DNA of 37,083 nt, taken from assembly GCA_002721815.1 (NCBI GenBank), contig PBLQ01000011.1, forward strand, positions 197,682 to 234,764, written 5' to 3'. Of the stretch, positions 9,065 to 17,451 are shown piece after piece (position 1 is the stretch's first letter; each line of letters opens with the position of its first letter). Source of the stretch: Myxococcales bacterium. GTDB taxonomy: Bacteria; Myxococcota; UBA727; GCA-2721815. The notes under the pieces are model-generated. The model saw only the letters and a list, made by a program, of their open reading frames with translations. It was not told the origin of the DNA and did not search any database. Made by a program: the position numbers and the translations under genes.

Positions 9065-9195
9065 GGGCTCTCTTCCTCCGCAGGCGACTTTTTCATCAAC
9101 TTTGTAAGCTTAGCAGGCTGTGCAGCGTTTCGGGCGAGGGTCAAAATCCCACTCACCGCACGTTTCTCAACGTTTTTCCTGCATTCTTTAAGCAT
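9061..9195 (-). CDS. Small ORF (44 aa) translationally coupled to acnB
   Basis: An ORF too short for most gene callers starts at ATG 9195. A near-perfect Shine-Dalgarno sequence (AGGAGG) lies seven bases upstream. It runs 44 codons to a TGA that shares bases with the acnB start codon (ATGA). The peptide is basic and begins 'MLKECRKNVEKRAVSG' and ends 'KKSPAEEESP'. It has no signal peptide or clear membrane helix. I do not recognise it. The strong ribosome-binding site and the exact ATGA junction make translation plausible. It may be a leader that couples ribosome loading to acnB, a small partner protein, or a coincidence. The acnB ribosome-binding site lies inside its last codons. Confidence 0.6.
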   Translation of the reverse strand: MLKECRKNVEKRAVSGILTLARNAAQPAKLTKLMKKSPAEEESP

Positions 9196-9598
9196 GAATT
9201 AGCCTCCTAAGACTTGATTCAAATTAGGTGCGCGCGATTGTGTTGGCGCTATTTTGGGTGCTCTTACTTGAAATTCCACCACTTTACGTGCTTTTGCGGC
9301 AGAATTCCATGCGTAAATGAAGGACGACAGGAGAATCGGCCGAAAAAATCTATCCATATTAAAACTGGTCGATGTTTTAACCACTTACAACCCTCAGCGC
9401 CACTCTCCCCATGCCATAAGATATCGATTTTGCCCGACAACATTCAGATTTGAGGGAAAGTCCCGTTTGGGGTCCCCCTCACGGCACTGTCTTTACGCTT
9501 GCCCCGGCTTAGAGCGACAGCGAAAATTCGCTAAATTGGTGCAAACGATCTGGGTTTAAGCTAACGTAACCCCCGAAAGACGTTGAAAGAGGGACCAC
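9196..9598. other. Intergenic region between acnB leader and FHA gene
   Basis: This 403-base region separates two divergent transcription units and should carry promoters for both. I found no convincing -35/-10 pair for the acnB side. For the FHA gene a weak candidate is TTGCCC (9499-9504) with GAAAAT (9522-9527) 17 bases later. The stretch 9451-9481 holds clustered inverted repeats and is listed separately. A 61-codon GTG-started frame on the minus strand (9199-9384) ends on the Shine-Dalgarno sequence of the small ORF but has no ribosome-binding site of its own and is not called. Confidence 0.5.
9451..9481. repeat. Cluster of nested inverted repeats, possible operator
   Basis: TGAGGG at 9451-9456 is mirrored by CCCTCA at 9476-9481. 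Inside it sit GGGA/TCCC (9454-9464, three-base loop) and GGGGTCCCC (9469-9477). The cluster lies in the long divergent intergenic region, upstream of the FHA gene and of acnB. It could be a regulator site or a structured RNA leader. No T-run follows, so it is not an intrinsic terminator on the plus strand. Confidence 0.35.
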
Positions 9599-10132
9599 AT
9601 GGCGGGCAGACGACCCATCACACTTGAAAAACTCAAATCTGAACAAAAAGATTTGGGGCTGGGCTTTAAGCAAGAATACGGACGCCCCTGCCTGATTGGC
9701 TGCGGCATTGTGCCCACCGAGCTGCTCGATTCTTCGGGTTCTTCCACCCAAGTCTTCGATATGGGCTCCGATATTGTGCGCGTACGCACCGATCACCCCT
9801 TGGTGGGTCGAATTTTTTTCATGGAAGGTGAAAAATCTTTGGGTCAAATCATGCTGGGTCGAGGGGCTGATTCCGACGTCACTATTCCTGATTATCCCAT
9901 TTCAAAAAACCATTGTACCTTTCAGTGGTCCAAAGACGGCTACTTGATCACTGACGTGGGCTCAACCAATGGCACCTTTGTAGAATTTGAGCGACTCGAT
10001 CCCAATGAACCTTGTCTCATTGAAGACAGAACACGTCTGGTTTTGGGTCGTTTCGGATTTAGGTTTTACAAGTCGGGAAGCAGCCTTCTTGAAGACGAAG
10101 ACCCGCTCACGAATTTCACACCCTTCGACTAA
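9599..10132 (+). CDS. FHA domain protein
   Basis: The 177-aa product has a C-terminal forkhead-associated domain, a phosphothreonine-binding module. The canonical positions are visible: 'LGRGADSDVTIPDYPISKNHCTF' (Gly87-Arg88, Ser102, His105) and 'DVGSTNGTFVE' (Ser122-Thr126). The first 65 residues are not FHA and I do not recognise them. It has no signal peptide, so it is probably cytoplasmic, where it would bind a Ser/Thr-phosphorylated partner. The start is ATG 9599, with AGAGGGA a few bases upstream. No Ser/Thr kinase gene lies in the window. The next gene, a membrane protein, is convergent and overlaps it by four bases at the stop codons. Confidence 0.88.
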   Translation: MAGRRPITLEKLKSEQKDLGLGFKQEYGRPCLIGCGIVPTELLDSSGSSTQVFDMGSDIVRVRTDHPLVGRIFFMEGEKSLGQIMLGRGADSDVTIPDYPISKNHCTFQWSKDGYLITDVGSTNGTFVEFERLDPNEPCLIEDRTRLVLGRFGFRFYKSGSSLLEDEDPLTNFTPFD

Positions 10133-11583
10133 TAATCCTCTAAGGGAACATGAGATGGTGGATGCACCAGCAACCAACCCAAAAACAACCCCTTCCGAGC
10201 ACCATGAACACCCACCGTACCGCTCCTTTTCCACAAGGGTGGCATACGTATATTGGCCATGATGGGATAATACCCGGCCAGCATGTAATCAGGTAATTGC
10301 CATTCCCGAAATGCTTGTCGATCCTGGTTTTCAAACCAGGCAAAAGGAATCACATCTTTGGCTTTGGAACCCCAGATATAAACTTCTACGTGACCTTCAG
10401 CGTCACACAATGGCACCTTGTCATTAGGCAACCATGATTCCATTTTTATTTCGTAGTTAAAGGTGTCGCCCACCGTTACCTCTTGAGGAAACTCCGATAC
10501 CGCACGCAATCGGCAAGCCCCCAGATGGACGCCTTTGTCTTCCGCATCACCAAAGACCATTTCCTCGGCCAACGCATTGAGCATAGGTTCTTCACCCATC
10601 TGCTCAGCCTGGGAAGCCAAACAAGGCCAACGAGATTCTTGCCGGACCATGATTGGCCAAGTGTATTCAACGAGCTTTAAATCTTCACTGTGTAAATCCC
10701 GTTGGCACATTTTACGAACCGCAGCAGGTAATCCTTTGCCTGCCCTTCCCCACAACGCTACGGCCGTTGTCAGCGTGACATTATTCTTATCCAAACCTGA
10801 CCAACGTCGCCAAAACCCGCCTTCAAAAATTTGCTGCGTTCGCTCCCATTGAAATTGCGCCAAAGCCGCGTCTCGTATTTCTTGGACACGATCCAGTCCC
10901 ACCCGGTGTCCCAACTGGCGTGACAGATGTTGGGCACGATACATTTCTTCGGTATCAGAAAGTTGTTGTTCTTGACCCATTGTCCATGATGACGCCAAAC
11001 CCACGCCAGAAAAAAGAAACAGGGCCACCAATACAAAAGAAGTTGGCCACCTAAAATGCTGTTTTAGCAAAGTCTGATTTCCGGCGTGGTGCGCCACCGC
11101 CCAGCTCAAGGGAAAAGCCAAAAACGCGGCCATAAATGTCAATAAGGTTTGAGTGCCGTTAACCCTCAAAGAAAGTCCTGCTCCCACACTGGTCACGGCA
11201 CTGTAACCCAATACGACAGCTAGAACTGCAGTTGCGAGCAAGGACAACATCAGTTTGAAATTGGGATGACTGCGTATGGTCCATACAAATGACGCCAGCA
11301 ACCACGCGCAGGCAATCCCAGCCTGAGACATACCCGTCATTGTATCTGGCTGGTAGGCCATTAAGCTGGCGGAAAGTGCCCCACTTAAAAAGCCAAATAA
11401 GAATGAAGCCCCCCCTAAAAACGTCAGAAACAAGAGTCCCAACGAAAGGAGCATGAGAAACAAACCACCCCACTGAGCGCCGTTAAACAGCACCAACCAG
11501 GTTCCTAACAGCAAAATGACCGGAACTCCCGCGATCACTTGAGCCAGCAGTTGACCTTTTAGGGGTGGGCTTGAATTGTCCAT
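10129..11583 (-). CDS. Membrane protein with large C-terminal soluble domain
   Basis: The 484-aa protein has six or seven predicted membrane helices in its first 200 residues (roughly 10-32, 36-68, 86-105, 110-135, 144-165 and 180-201). A soluble C-terminal part of about 280 residues follows, rich in Trp and Arg. Within it, residues from about 365 ('FPQEVTVGDTFNYEIKMESW') look like a beta-sandwich, and 'LPDYMLAGYYPIMANIRMPP' follows. The family is not recognised. The gene is divergent from mfd (85 bases between start codons) and convergent with the FHA gene. ATG 11583 is the first start and begins 'MDNSSPPLKGQ', reasonable for a cytoplasmic N-terminus. Confidence 0.7.
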   Translation of the reverse strand: MDNSSPPLKGQLLAQVIAGVPVILLLGTWLVLFNGAQWGGLFLMLLSLGLLFLTFLGGASFLFGFLSGALSASLMAYQPDTMTGMSQAGIACAWLLASFVWTIRSHPNFKLMLSLLATAVLAVVLGYSAVTSVGAGLSLRVNGTQTLLTFMAAFLAFPLSWAVAHHAGNQTLLKQHFRWPTSFVLVALFLFSGVGLASSWTMGQEQQLSDTEEMYRAQHLSRQLGHRVGLDRVQEIRDAALAQFQWERTQQIFEGGFWRRWSGLDKNNVTLTTAVALWGRAGKGLPAAVRKMCQRDLHSEDLKLVEYTWPIMVRQESRWPCLASQAEQMGEEPMLNALAEEMVFGDAEDKGVHLGACRLRAVSEFPQEVTVGDTFNYEIKMESWLPNDKVPLCDAEGHVEVYIWGSKAKDVIPFAWFENQDRQAFREWQLPDYMLAGYYPIMANIRMPPLWKRSGTVGVHGARKGLFLGWLLVHPPSHVPLEDY

Positions 11584-11668
11584 GCCTTAATGTGCAGAAA
11601 AATGAAGATTGACACAAGTTCTCGTCGCGCATCTTGACATTCCATCTTTTTGCGTCTTCTCTGTGCCC

Positions 11669-14600
11669 ATGACTGCAGGTTCCAATTTTAAAGAATTGAA
11701 GGCCAATGCGGCCTCTAGCCCCTGTGCGCAGACCGCGGTGGGGCTGGAAGGCTTGGCCAAGGCCCATTTGGTTTGGCAAATGGCGCAGAAAAAGCCCGTA
11801 ATTTGGGTGGTCCCCGATCTCGAACGGGCAGAGCAAGAACTCACCAACCTGCACTTTTTCGCCCAGGAACACGGGCGCAGCGCCATTGTTTCGCTGCCTT
11901 TTGAAGAGCGCACCCCCTACCACGCCACCTCCCCTGACCCAGCGGTGGTCATGGAACGAACCGCCACCCTCTTTAAGCTGTGCATGGGCTGGCCCTTTCA
12001 AGTGCTCATGATCACCCCTGAAGCCCTCAGTCGCAAACACCCTCCCTTCGATGTGTTTCAAGACATGACGATTTGGTTGGCCGAAGGCGAAGAAATTGAC
12101 CGTGATGAACTCACCCAAACTTTGGTGGCCGGCGGTTACACCCAAGTGAGCTTGGTGGAAGATGTGGGGACCTTTGCCATCCGCGGCAGCATCATTGATA
12201 TTTTTTGGGCCGGACTGCCCTATCCCATTCGGCTCGACCTGTTTGGTGATGAGCTCGAACGGCTCACGCTTTTTTCACCCGACAACCAACGGACCATCGA
12301 AAAGCGTCAAGAGATTCAAATCGGCCCAGCCCGCGAAATCATGATGACCGATGCCCACTGCAAACTGGCCATACAACAACTCCGCGACTTGGCCGACGAA
12401 GTGGAGCATCCCACCAAAAAACTACGAGAAAAAATTCACGACCTTGAAAACCGATTGCCCTTCTTTGGGGCTGAACGTTTACTCCCGGCCTTCTACCCCA
12501 AGCTTGAAAACACCTTTGAAATTCTGGCGCACAATTACCCCTCTGAAGACTTGCTTTGGGTATTCGATGACCCAGACACCATCGTGGATACCCTACACAA
12601 CCGCACCTCTTTTTATGACAGTTTATACGGTGAGAATCTCACCCGAAACGACCTGGTATTTGCCCCCGAAGTCTGGCTGCACCCGCTCTCAGATGTTCAA
12701 GAGATGGTGAATGGGCGTAACCATGTTTTATTGAAATCCTGGACCACAGAAAACACCGAAAACAATGCCATCGCCCTCAAGACCAAAGCCACCGCGGACA
12801 TCCGCCAAGAAATCATGTTGCACAGCACGCAAACTGAAGAAGCGGGGCAAAAAAGCATTCTGACGCCGCTGGTCAAACGCATTCAAAAAGCCAAACAAAA
12901 TGGCGAGCTCATTTTCTTGCCCAGTCTTACCTTGGGTGGGGTGCACCGCTACAAAGAAATGCTTCAAGAAGCGGGGGTCCATGTCTCCCTGTGCCAAGAA
13001 CAACCGGTGATGGATTCCAACGAGCGTCTCAGTGCTTTTCGCAAAGGGGGCGCCACGGTGTGGACGTACGTGGCCAAACCCACCGCTCCAGCGCAAGGCG
13101 GCCACTTTCCGCACCTGGGCTGTTGGGTGATTCCTGAAGCCGATATTTTTGGCAAACGAACCCGGCGCGGCACCCACACCGGCAAAAAACAAGGATTCAA
13201 AACCACCCTCTCCGATCTTGAACCCGGGGATTTCGTGGTCCACATCGATCATGGCGTGGGCGTCTTTGACGGACTCACCCGACTCAACGTTCGCGGGGCC
13301 GAACAAGATTACTTACAACTCAAATACCTGGGTGATGACACCTTCTTTTTACCGGTTCATCGCATCAACCAAATCCAAAAATACACGGTGTTCAAAGGCA
13401 AAGAACCCAAGCTCGACAAATTGGGCGGCACCGCTTGGCAATCCAAAAAGAAGAAGGTCAAACAAGCTGTGGTGGCCATGGCCCAAGACTTGTTGGCGCT
13501 TTACGCCAAACGTGAACTCATCAAAAGGCCGCCGTTTGCTGCCCCCGAACAACACTACTATGCGTTTGAAAGTGCCTTTGCTTTTGTGCCCACCCCCGAT
13601 CAGGCCAAAGCCACTGAAGAAGTTTTAAAGGACATGCAATCAGAAAAACCCATGGACCGCCTCATCTGTGGCGACGTGGGATTTGGGAAAACGGAAGTGG
13701 CCATGCGGGGCGCCATGATGGCAGTGCTGGGCAACAAACAAGTGGGCATTTTAGCCCCCACCACCGTGTTGGCCCAACAGCATTACCTGAGTTTTAAAGA
13801 ACGTTTTCGCAAGTTCCCCGTCAAAGTCGATGTGGTGAGTCGGTTTAAAACCCAAAAAGAAGTCAAACAAACCCTCAAAGACACGCTCGATGGGAAAGTT
13901 GATATTCTGGTAGGGACCCACCGGCTTATTTCTGACGATGTGGACTTTAAAAACCTGGGTCTGCTCATTATCGACGAAGAGCAACGTTTTGGAGTCAAAG
14001 CCAAAGAAAAGCTCAAACGACTCAGAGCCCAAGTGGACATCTTGGTCATGTCGGCCACGCCCATTCCGCGAACCTTGCAAATGGGCTTTTTTGGCGTTCG
14101 TGATCTCAGCCTCATCGAAACACCACCGCCCGATCGACGTGCCATTCGCACCTCCATCGTCCAATTCGATGACGATGTGATTCGTGAAGCGGTCATGCGC
14201 GAACTCAACCGTAATGGACAAGTTTTCTTTGTTCACAACCGTGTACGTTCTATTTACACCACCGCGGACTACCTCAAACAACTCTTGCCCGAAGCCCGCA
14301 TTGGCGTGGCCCACGGCCAAATGCCCGAACGCGAGCTCGAAGAGATGATGCTTAAATTCGTGAACCACGAAATCAACATTCTCATCTGCACCACCATCAT
14401 CGAGACCGGCATTGATGTGCCCTCGGCCAACACCATGTTTATCGACCACGCCGAGGATTTTGGTTTGTCTCAACTGTACCAGTTGCGCGGGCGAATTGGG
14501 CGCAGCCAAGCGCGTGCCTTTTGCTATTTGATGATTCCTGGAAAGACCACCCAACTCACCCCCATCGCTCGCAAGCGACTGGAGGTGCTCAATCGCTTCA

Positions 14601-15265
14601 GTGATTTGGGTGCCGGCTTCAAGGTGGCCCAACACGATTTGGAGCTGCGGGGCGCGGGCGATTTGCTGGGGCGTAACCAACATGGTCATGTGGCGTCCGT
14701 GGGTTACGACTTGTACGCCGAGCTGCTCAAAGAAGCGGTAGAAGATCTCAAAGGCAAAGTGAATATCGACATTCCCGATCCGGAAGTGAACTTGCCCATC
14801 GCAGCGCTCTTGCCCGACAATTACATTCACGACCTGCAAGAACGGCTGTCCATGTACCAACGCTTGGCCACCGCTGAAGACGGACCTGCCATTTACGACG
14901 TGGTGGAAATCATCAAAGACCAATACGGCCAACCCCCACAAGAGGTTGTGGCCCTGGCAGAAATCATGCTCTTGAAACAACGGCTTAAAAAGCTACGTGC
15001 CCGCGGTCTTGAAGCGGGTTTTCCACCCCACGATGAAAATGCCGAGCATCCACCTCCCCCACGCATCGTTTTCGTCTTGGGCAATCAAGCCAAACTCAAC
15101 CCGGCCACCACCCTCGATTGGGTGCAAGAAAAGGCCAGTGAACGTAAGCTGACCCCACAAATGAAGTTGGTCATTGCGCCGGACAAAGCCCTTTGGGAAA
15201 AGCACCAATACAACCTATTAACCATGGTGCGCCACCAAATGGATGTGGTGGAGACGTTGGTTTAA
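11669..15265 (+). CDS. mfd: Transcription-repair coupling factor Mfd
   Basis: Mfd removes RNA polymerase stalled at DNA lesions and recruits UvrA for nucleotide excision repair. The product is 1198 aa from ATG 11669, normal for the family; an in-frame TTG at 11609 would add 20 residues that do not look like Mfd. The order is as expected: UvrB-like N-terminal domain, RNA-polymerase-interacting CarD-like domain near 510-575 ('LEPGDFVVHIDHGVGVFDG'), RecG-like helicase with Walker A 'GDVGFGKTE' near 668-676, 'DEEQRFGV' near 769, 'SATPIPRTLQMG' and 'RGRIGRSQ', and the C-terminal TRCF domain. No clear promoter is seen. The stop overlaps that of the next, convergent gene by four bases. Confidence 0.96.
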   Translation: MTAGSNFKELKANAASSPCAQTAVGLEGLAKAHLVWQMAQKKPVIWVVPDLERAEQELTNLHFFAQEHGRSAIVSLPFEERTPYHATSPDPAVVMERTATLFKLCMGWPFQVLMITPEALSRKHPPFDVFQDMTIWLAEGEEIDRDELTQTLVAGGYTQVSLVEDVGTFAIRGSIIDIFWAGLPYPIRLDLFGDELERLTLFSPDNQRTIEKRQEIQIGPAREIMMTDAHCKLAIQQLRDLADEVEHPTKKLREKIHDLENRLPFFGAERLLPAFYPKLENTFEILAHNYPSEDLLWVFDDPDTIVDTLHNRTSFYDSLYGENLTRNDLVFAPEVWLHPLSDVQEMVNGRNHVLLKSWTTENTENNAIALKTKATADIRQEIMLHSTQTEEAGQKSILTPLVKRIQKAKQNGELIFLPSLTLGGVHRYKEMLQEAGVHVSLCQEQPVMDSNERLSAFRKGGATVWTYVAKPTAPAQGGHFPHLGCWVIPEADIFGKRTRRGTHTGKKQGFKTTLSDLEPGDFVVHIDHGVGVFDGLTRLNVRGAEQDYLQLKYLGDDTFFLPVHRINQIQKYTVFKGKEPKLDKLGGTAWQSKKKKVKQAVVAMAQDLLALYAKRELIKRPPFAAPEQHYYAFESAFAFVPTPDQAKATEEVLKDMQSEKPMDRLICGDVGFGKTEVAMRGAMMAVLGNKQVGILAPTTVLAQQHYLSFKERFRKFPVKVDVVSRFKTQKEVKQTLKDTLDGKVDILVGTHRLISDDVDFKNLGLLIIDEEQRFGVKAKEKLKRLRAQVDILVMSATPIPRTLQMGFFGVRDLSLIETPPPDRRAIRTSIVQFDDDVIREAVMRELNRNGQVFFVHNRVRSIYTTADYLKQLLPEARIGVAHGQMPERELEEMMLKFVNHEINILICTTIIETGIDVPSANTMFIDHAEDFGLSQLYQLRGRIGRSQARAFCYLMIPGKTTQLTPIARKRLEVLNRFSDLGAGFKVAQHDLELRGAGDLLGRNQHGHVASVGYDLYAELLKEAVEDLKGKVNIDIPDPEVNLPIAALLPDNYIHDLQERLSMYQRLATAEDGPAIYDVVEIIKDQYGQPPQEVVALAEIMLLKQRLKKLRARGLEAGFPPHDENAEHPPPPRIVFVLGNQAKLNPATTLDWVQEKASERKLTPQMKLVIAPDKALWEKHQYNLLTMVRHQMDVVETLV

Positions 15266-16047
15266 AACTTTTGGCCTTCAGAACGCGTATCGACCGTTTC
15301 CGATGAAGCAGCACCACTGCCCGTTTTCTGGGACAAGAGCAAAGCCTCATATTTATTCAACGCATTGTGGTAGCTTTTTTCGAGGACCGCCGTCTGTGAA
15401 GCACACAGGCCCAAGGAACCAACAGGAACAAGAACTACCCCTGCAGCAGGTACCAAAGCCAGCAGGGGCACCGCACATTGAAGGCCGCCGGTGGTGATGC
15501 TGCCAACGGTAGCAAGATTCGATGGTCCGGGAACAAGCTGGGGCTCGCGCAAGCTTTTGTGAACCAACTGTGTCGTTAGAGGCTGCAGAGCTTGTAAAAC
15601 AATTAGCGTAGCTACAGCTGCTACTGTTCCAAAAAGAAAAGAAAACATAGCGAACTCATCGAGGGAATCTCCTAAAGAAGGGTCTTCCGATTCCTCGACT
15701 TCCTTCGCGCCCCTCGAAAAGAGGTTGCCGGCCGATAAAACACCCACAGTCACACTGCCGACAAAGCTCAATGCTGTATGTGCGCCCGCTGTTAATGCAG
15801 TCAAGGAAACACGGAGAGCCGTTTTGTCTCGCTCTTTTTTTATCAAGAGCAATGCTTCTTCTGGGCTGAATTCAGGCGCCGTCACATTTTCTGCTTGCGA
15901 ATCATCGACCGGAGGTGTTTTATCTCCTGCCAATAAAACCAAGGGTGATTTCAACTGAAGGGGTTGCCTTATTAAAGAAGTGGCATGCCCCGTCCATGGA
16001 ACGAACACCAGACCCACTAATAAGAGCACGAACAGATTTTTCAGCAT
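15262..16047 (-). CDS. Secreted or membrane-associated hypothetical protein
   Basis: The 261-aa product starts at ATG 16047, six codons inside the longest frame, because a G-rich ribosome-binding site (GGGGGG) precedes it and a signal peptide then begins at once (MLKNLFVLLLVGLVFVPWTGHA). After an acidic, Pro-rich linker there is a Lys/Glu-rich helix ('SPEEALLLIKKERDKTAL'). Three long hydrophobic stretches follow (about 80-105, 138-160 and 183-220), the last Val/Pro/Ala/Gly-rich. The family is not recognised. It lies 74 bases downstream of the metallophosphoesterase gene on the same strand and may share its transcript. It is convergent with mfd (four-base stop overlap). Confidence 0.6.
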   Translation of the reverse strand: MLKNLFVLLLVGLVFVPWTGHATSLIRQPLQLKSPLVLLAGDKTPPVDDSQAENVTAPEFSPEEALLLIKKERDKTALRVSLTALTAGAHTALSFVGSVTVGVLSAGNLFSRGAKEVEESEDPSLGDSLDEFAMFSFLFGTVAAVATLIVLQALQPLTTQLVHKSLREPQLVPGPSNLATVGSITTGGLQCAVPLLALVPAAGVVLVPVGSLGLCASQTAVLEKSYHNALNKYEALLLSQKTGSGAASSETVDTRSEGQKF

Positions 16048-16121
16048 TGCCCCCCCTTTCAGCAACTTTCTGACCCGAGATTAACAGGTTGAATGTGAAA
16101 GCGCAAAAAGAGGCAGGCCAA

Positions 16122-17267
16122 CTAGGCCAAACGCCTAAGTTTCAAGAGCGTAATCTCTTGCTCGGGCCCCAGTCGCATGGGCGGGCCCCAAAACGTGGTG
16201 CCGCGATTCACATACACCCACATGTCTTCATGGCGATAAAGCCCAGCCACGTATTTTTGCACCAGGTGGATCAGGAAATTGTACGGAAAGTACTGGCCAC
16301 CGTGGGTGTGACCGCTCAGTTGCAAGTCGTATTGGCCCCGTTCGGTGAGAAACGCCACTTTGGGTTGGTGGGCCAAGAGAATCTTCACGTCCGCATCTTC
16401 AGGGGCACCTTCACACGCAAGCCCGGGCTGGCAGCGATGGCTCTCAATAAAACGCGCGCCGTGTAAATCGGTCACGCCCGCCATCATGATTTTACCACCG
16501 GGCACCTCAATCACATCATGGGCATTGTTAAGGACCTTAACGCCTTGCTGTTCAAGAAAATCACACCACCTTAAAGCGCCCGAATAATATTCGTGGTTGC
16601 CCGTGCAAAAGTAGGTGCCATGGGGGGTGGCGACATTGAGGAGAGTTTTCACTTGTTCACCCAGATCAGACACAGAGCCATCGATAAGGTCACCGGTGAT
16701 CACATACATGTCGGGCTTGAGTTGTTGCACTTGCTCGGCGATGTGAGCAATTTTTTCGGCGCGCACGGTGGAGCCAATGTGAATGTCGCTCACCTGGGCG
16801 ATGGAGAATCCCTCCAACGCTTCCGGCAGGTTCTTGATGGGGACTGACACCTCTTGGATGTCGGGCATTTGCCGCGCATTCACGGCTGCCGCCAAGCCCA
16901 CGGAGGAGGCGCCCGCCAAAACGCCCCAGTTGGCCGCGTCTTTAAACAGGGCCCGGCGCTCGGGAGATACCAAATCTGGCAACAGGTTGTACTTGTTGCA
17001 AAGCCACATGACGATCAACGCGAGATCGCGCAGAACGATGAGCGTGTAGGCCAAAAACAAAAAGCCCATCATGAGAAACGCGACGGTTTTGAGCCAAGGG
17101 GTCCCGATGGTGAAGGCGAGCGGTGTCACGACCAGGCCCCCGATGACCAAAAGGCAAAATGCGATTTTAATTCCGCGCGGCACATCCCATCCGGCCAAAA
17201 AGCGCCAGGTGAGGAATGCATTGAGCCCCGCCCAGAACGTAATGAAAAATACAAATCGGATGATCAT
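16122..17267 (-). CDS. Membrane-anchored metallophosphoesterase (YkuE/YaeI-like)
   Basis: The C-terminal two thirds is a calcineurin-like phosphoesterase with all metal motifs: 'DIHIG' from Asp161, 'GDLIDG', 'GNHEYY', and 'GHTHGGQYFPY'. Family members hydrolyse phosphoester or pyrophosphate bonds, often in UDP-sugar or phospholipid substrates. The first 100 residues hold three membrane helices. They are followed by 'SPERRALFKDAANWGVLAGASS', a degenerate twin-arginine-like motif before a hydrophobic segment, suggesting that the catalytic domain faces the periplasm. ATG 17267 is chosen; the longer frame from 17333 adds an Arg/Gly-rich stretch unlikely to be translated. It is divergent from the beta-helix lipoprotein gene. 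Confidence 0.87.
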   Translation of the reverse strand: MIIRFVFFITFWAGLNAFLTWRFLAGWDVPRGIKIAFCLLVIGGLVVTPLAFTIGTPWLKTVAFLMMGFLFLAYTLIVLRDLALIVMWLCNKYNLLPDLVSPERRALFKDAANWGVLAGASSVGLAAAVNARQMPDIQEVSVPIKNLPEALEGFSIAQVSDIHIGSTVRAEKIAHIAEQVQQLKPDMYVITGDLIDGSVSDLGEQVKTLLNVATPHGTYFCTGNHEYYSGALRWCDFLEQQGVKVLNNAHDVIEVPGGKIMMAGVTDLHGARFIESHRCQPGLACEGAPEDADVKILLAHQPKVAFLTERGQYDLQLSGHTHGGQYFPYNFLIHLVQKYVAGLYRHEDMWVYVNRGTTFWGPPMRLGPEQEITLLKLRRLA

Positions 17268-17377
17268 TCCAGCGGAATACAAAGTACGTCTCCCTACCCG
17301 GCCCGGCCCAGCGCGAGCAACTCCATAACCCATTGAAACTAGGTTTTATTTCCGTTTTTTTCATTTTTGACCGTTTA

Positions 17378-17413
17378 TTGTCAAATTCCCGTCACAATCG
17401 TTTGAGATACACT
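17378..17413 (+). promoter_or_regulatory. Pho-box-like promoter 1 (beta-helix lipoprotein)
   Basis: The 18-mer TTGTCAAATTCCCGTCAC at 17378-17395 has two GTCA half-sites exactly 11 bases apart, as in the PhoB box (CTGTCAT, four bases, CTGTCAT). It matches 13 of 18 consensus positions. A third, degenerate half-site (TTGACC) lies another 11 bases upstream, at 17367. A -10-like TACACT follows at 17408-17413, 12 bases after the box, close to the 11-base spacing of phoA in E. coli. The assignment to PhoB rather than another OmpR-family regulator is inference. Confidence 0.55.
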
Positions 17414-17451
17414 GCATGCTTTTAAAAAATAACTTTTCCAGGAGATCCAAA

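Noticed and set aside
9199-9384. 61-codon GTG-started minus-strand frame upstream of the small ORF
   Set aside because: No ribosome-binding site, and its end coincides with the Shine-Dalgarno sequence of the next ORF; conservation would be needed to call it.
11609-11640. TTGACA at 11609 and TTGACAT at 11631 as promoters of mfd
   Set aside because: Neither has a -10-like hexamer at 16-18 bases; they may be incidental.
13751-14980. 409-codon open frame on the minus strand inside mfd
   Set aside because: It is antisense to the mfd helicase domain, has no ribosome-binding site, and its product is a His/Val/Gln-rich shadow of the mfd codon pattern with no recognisable domain.
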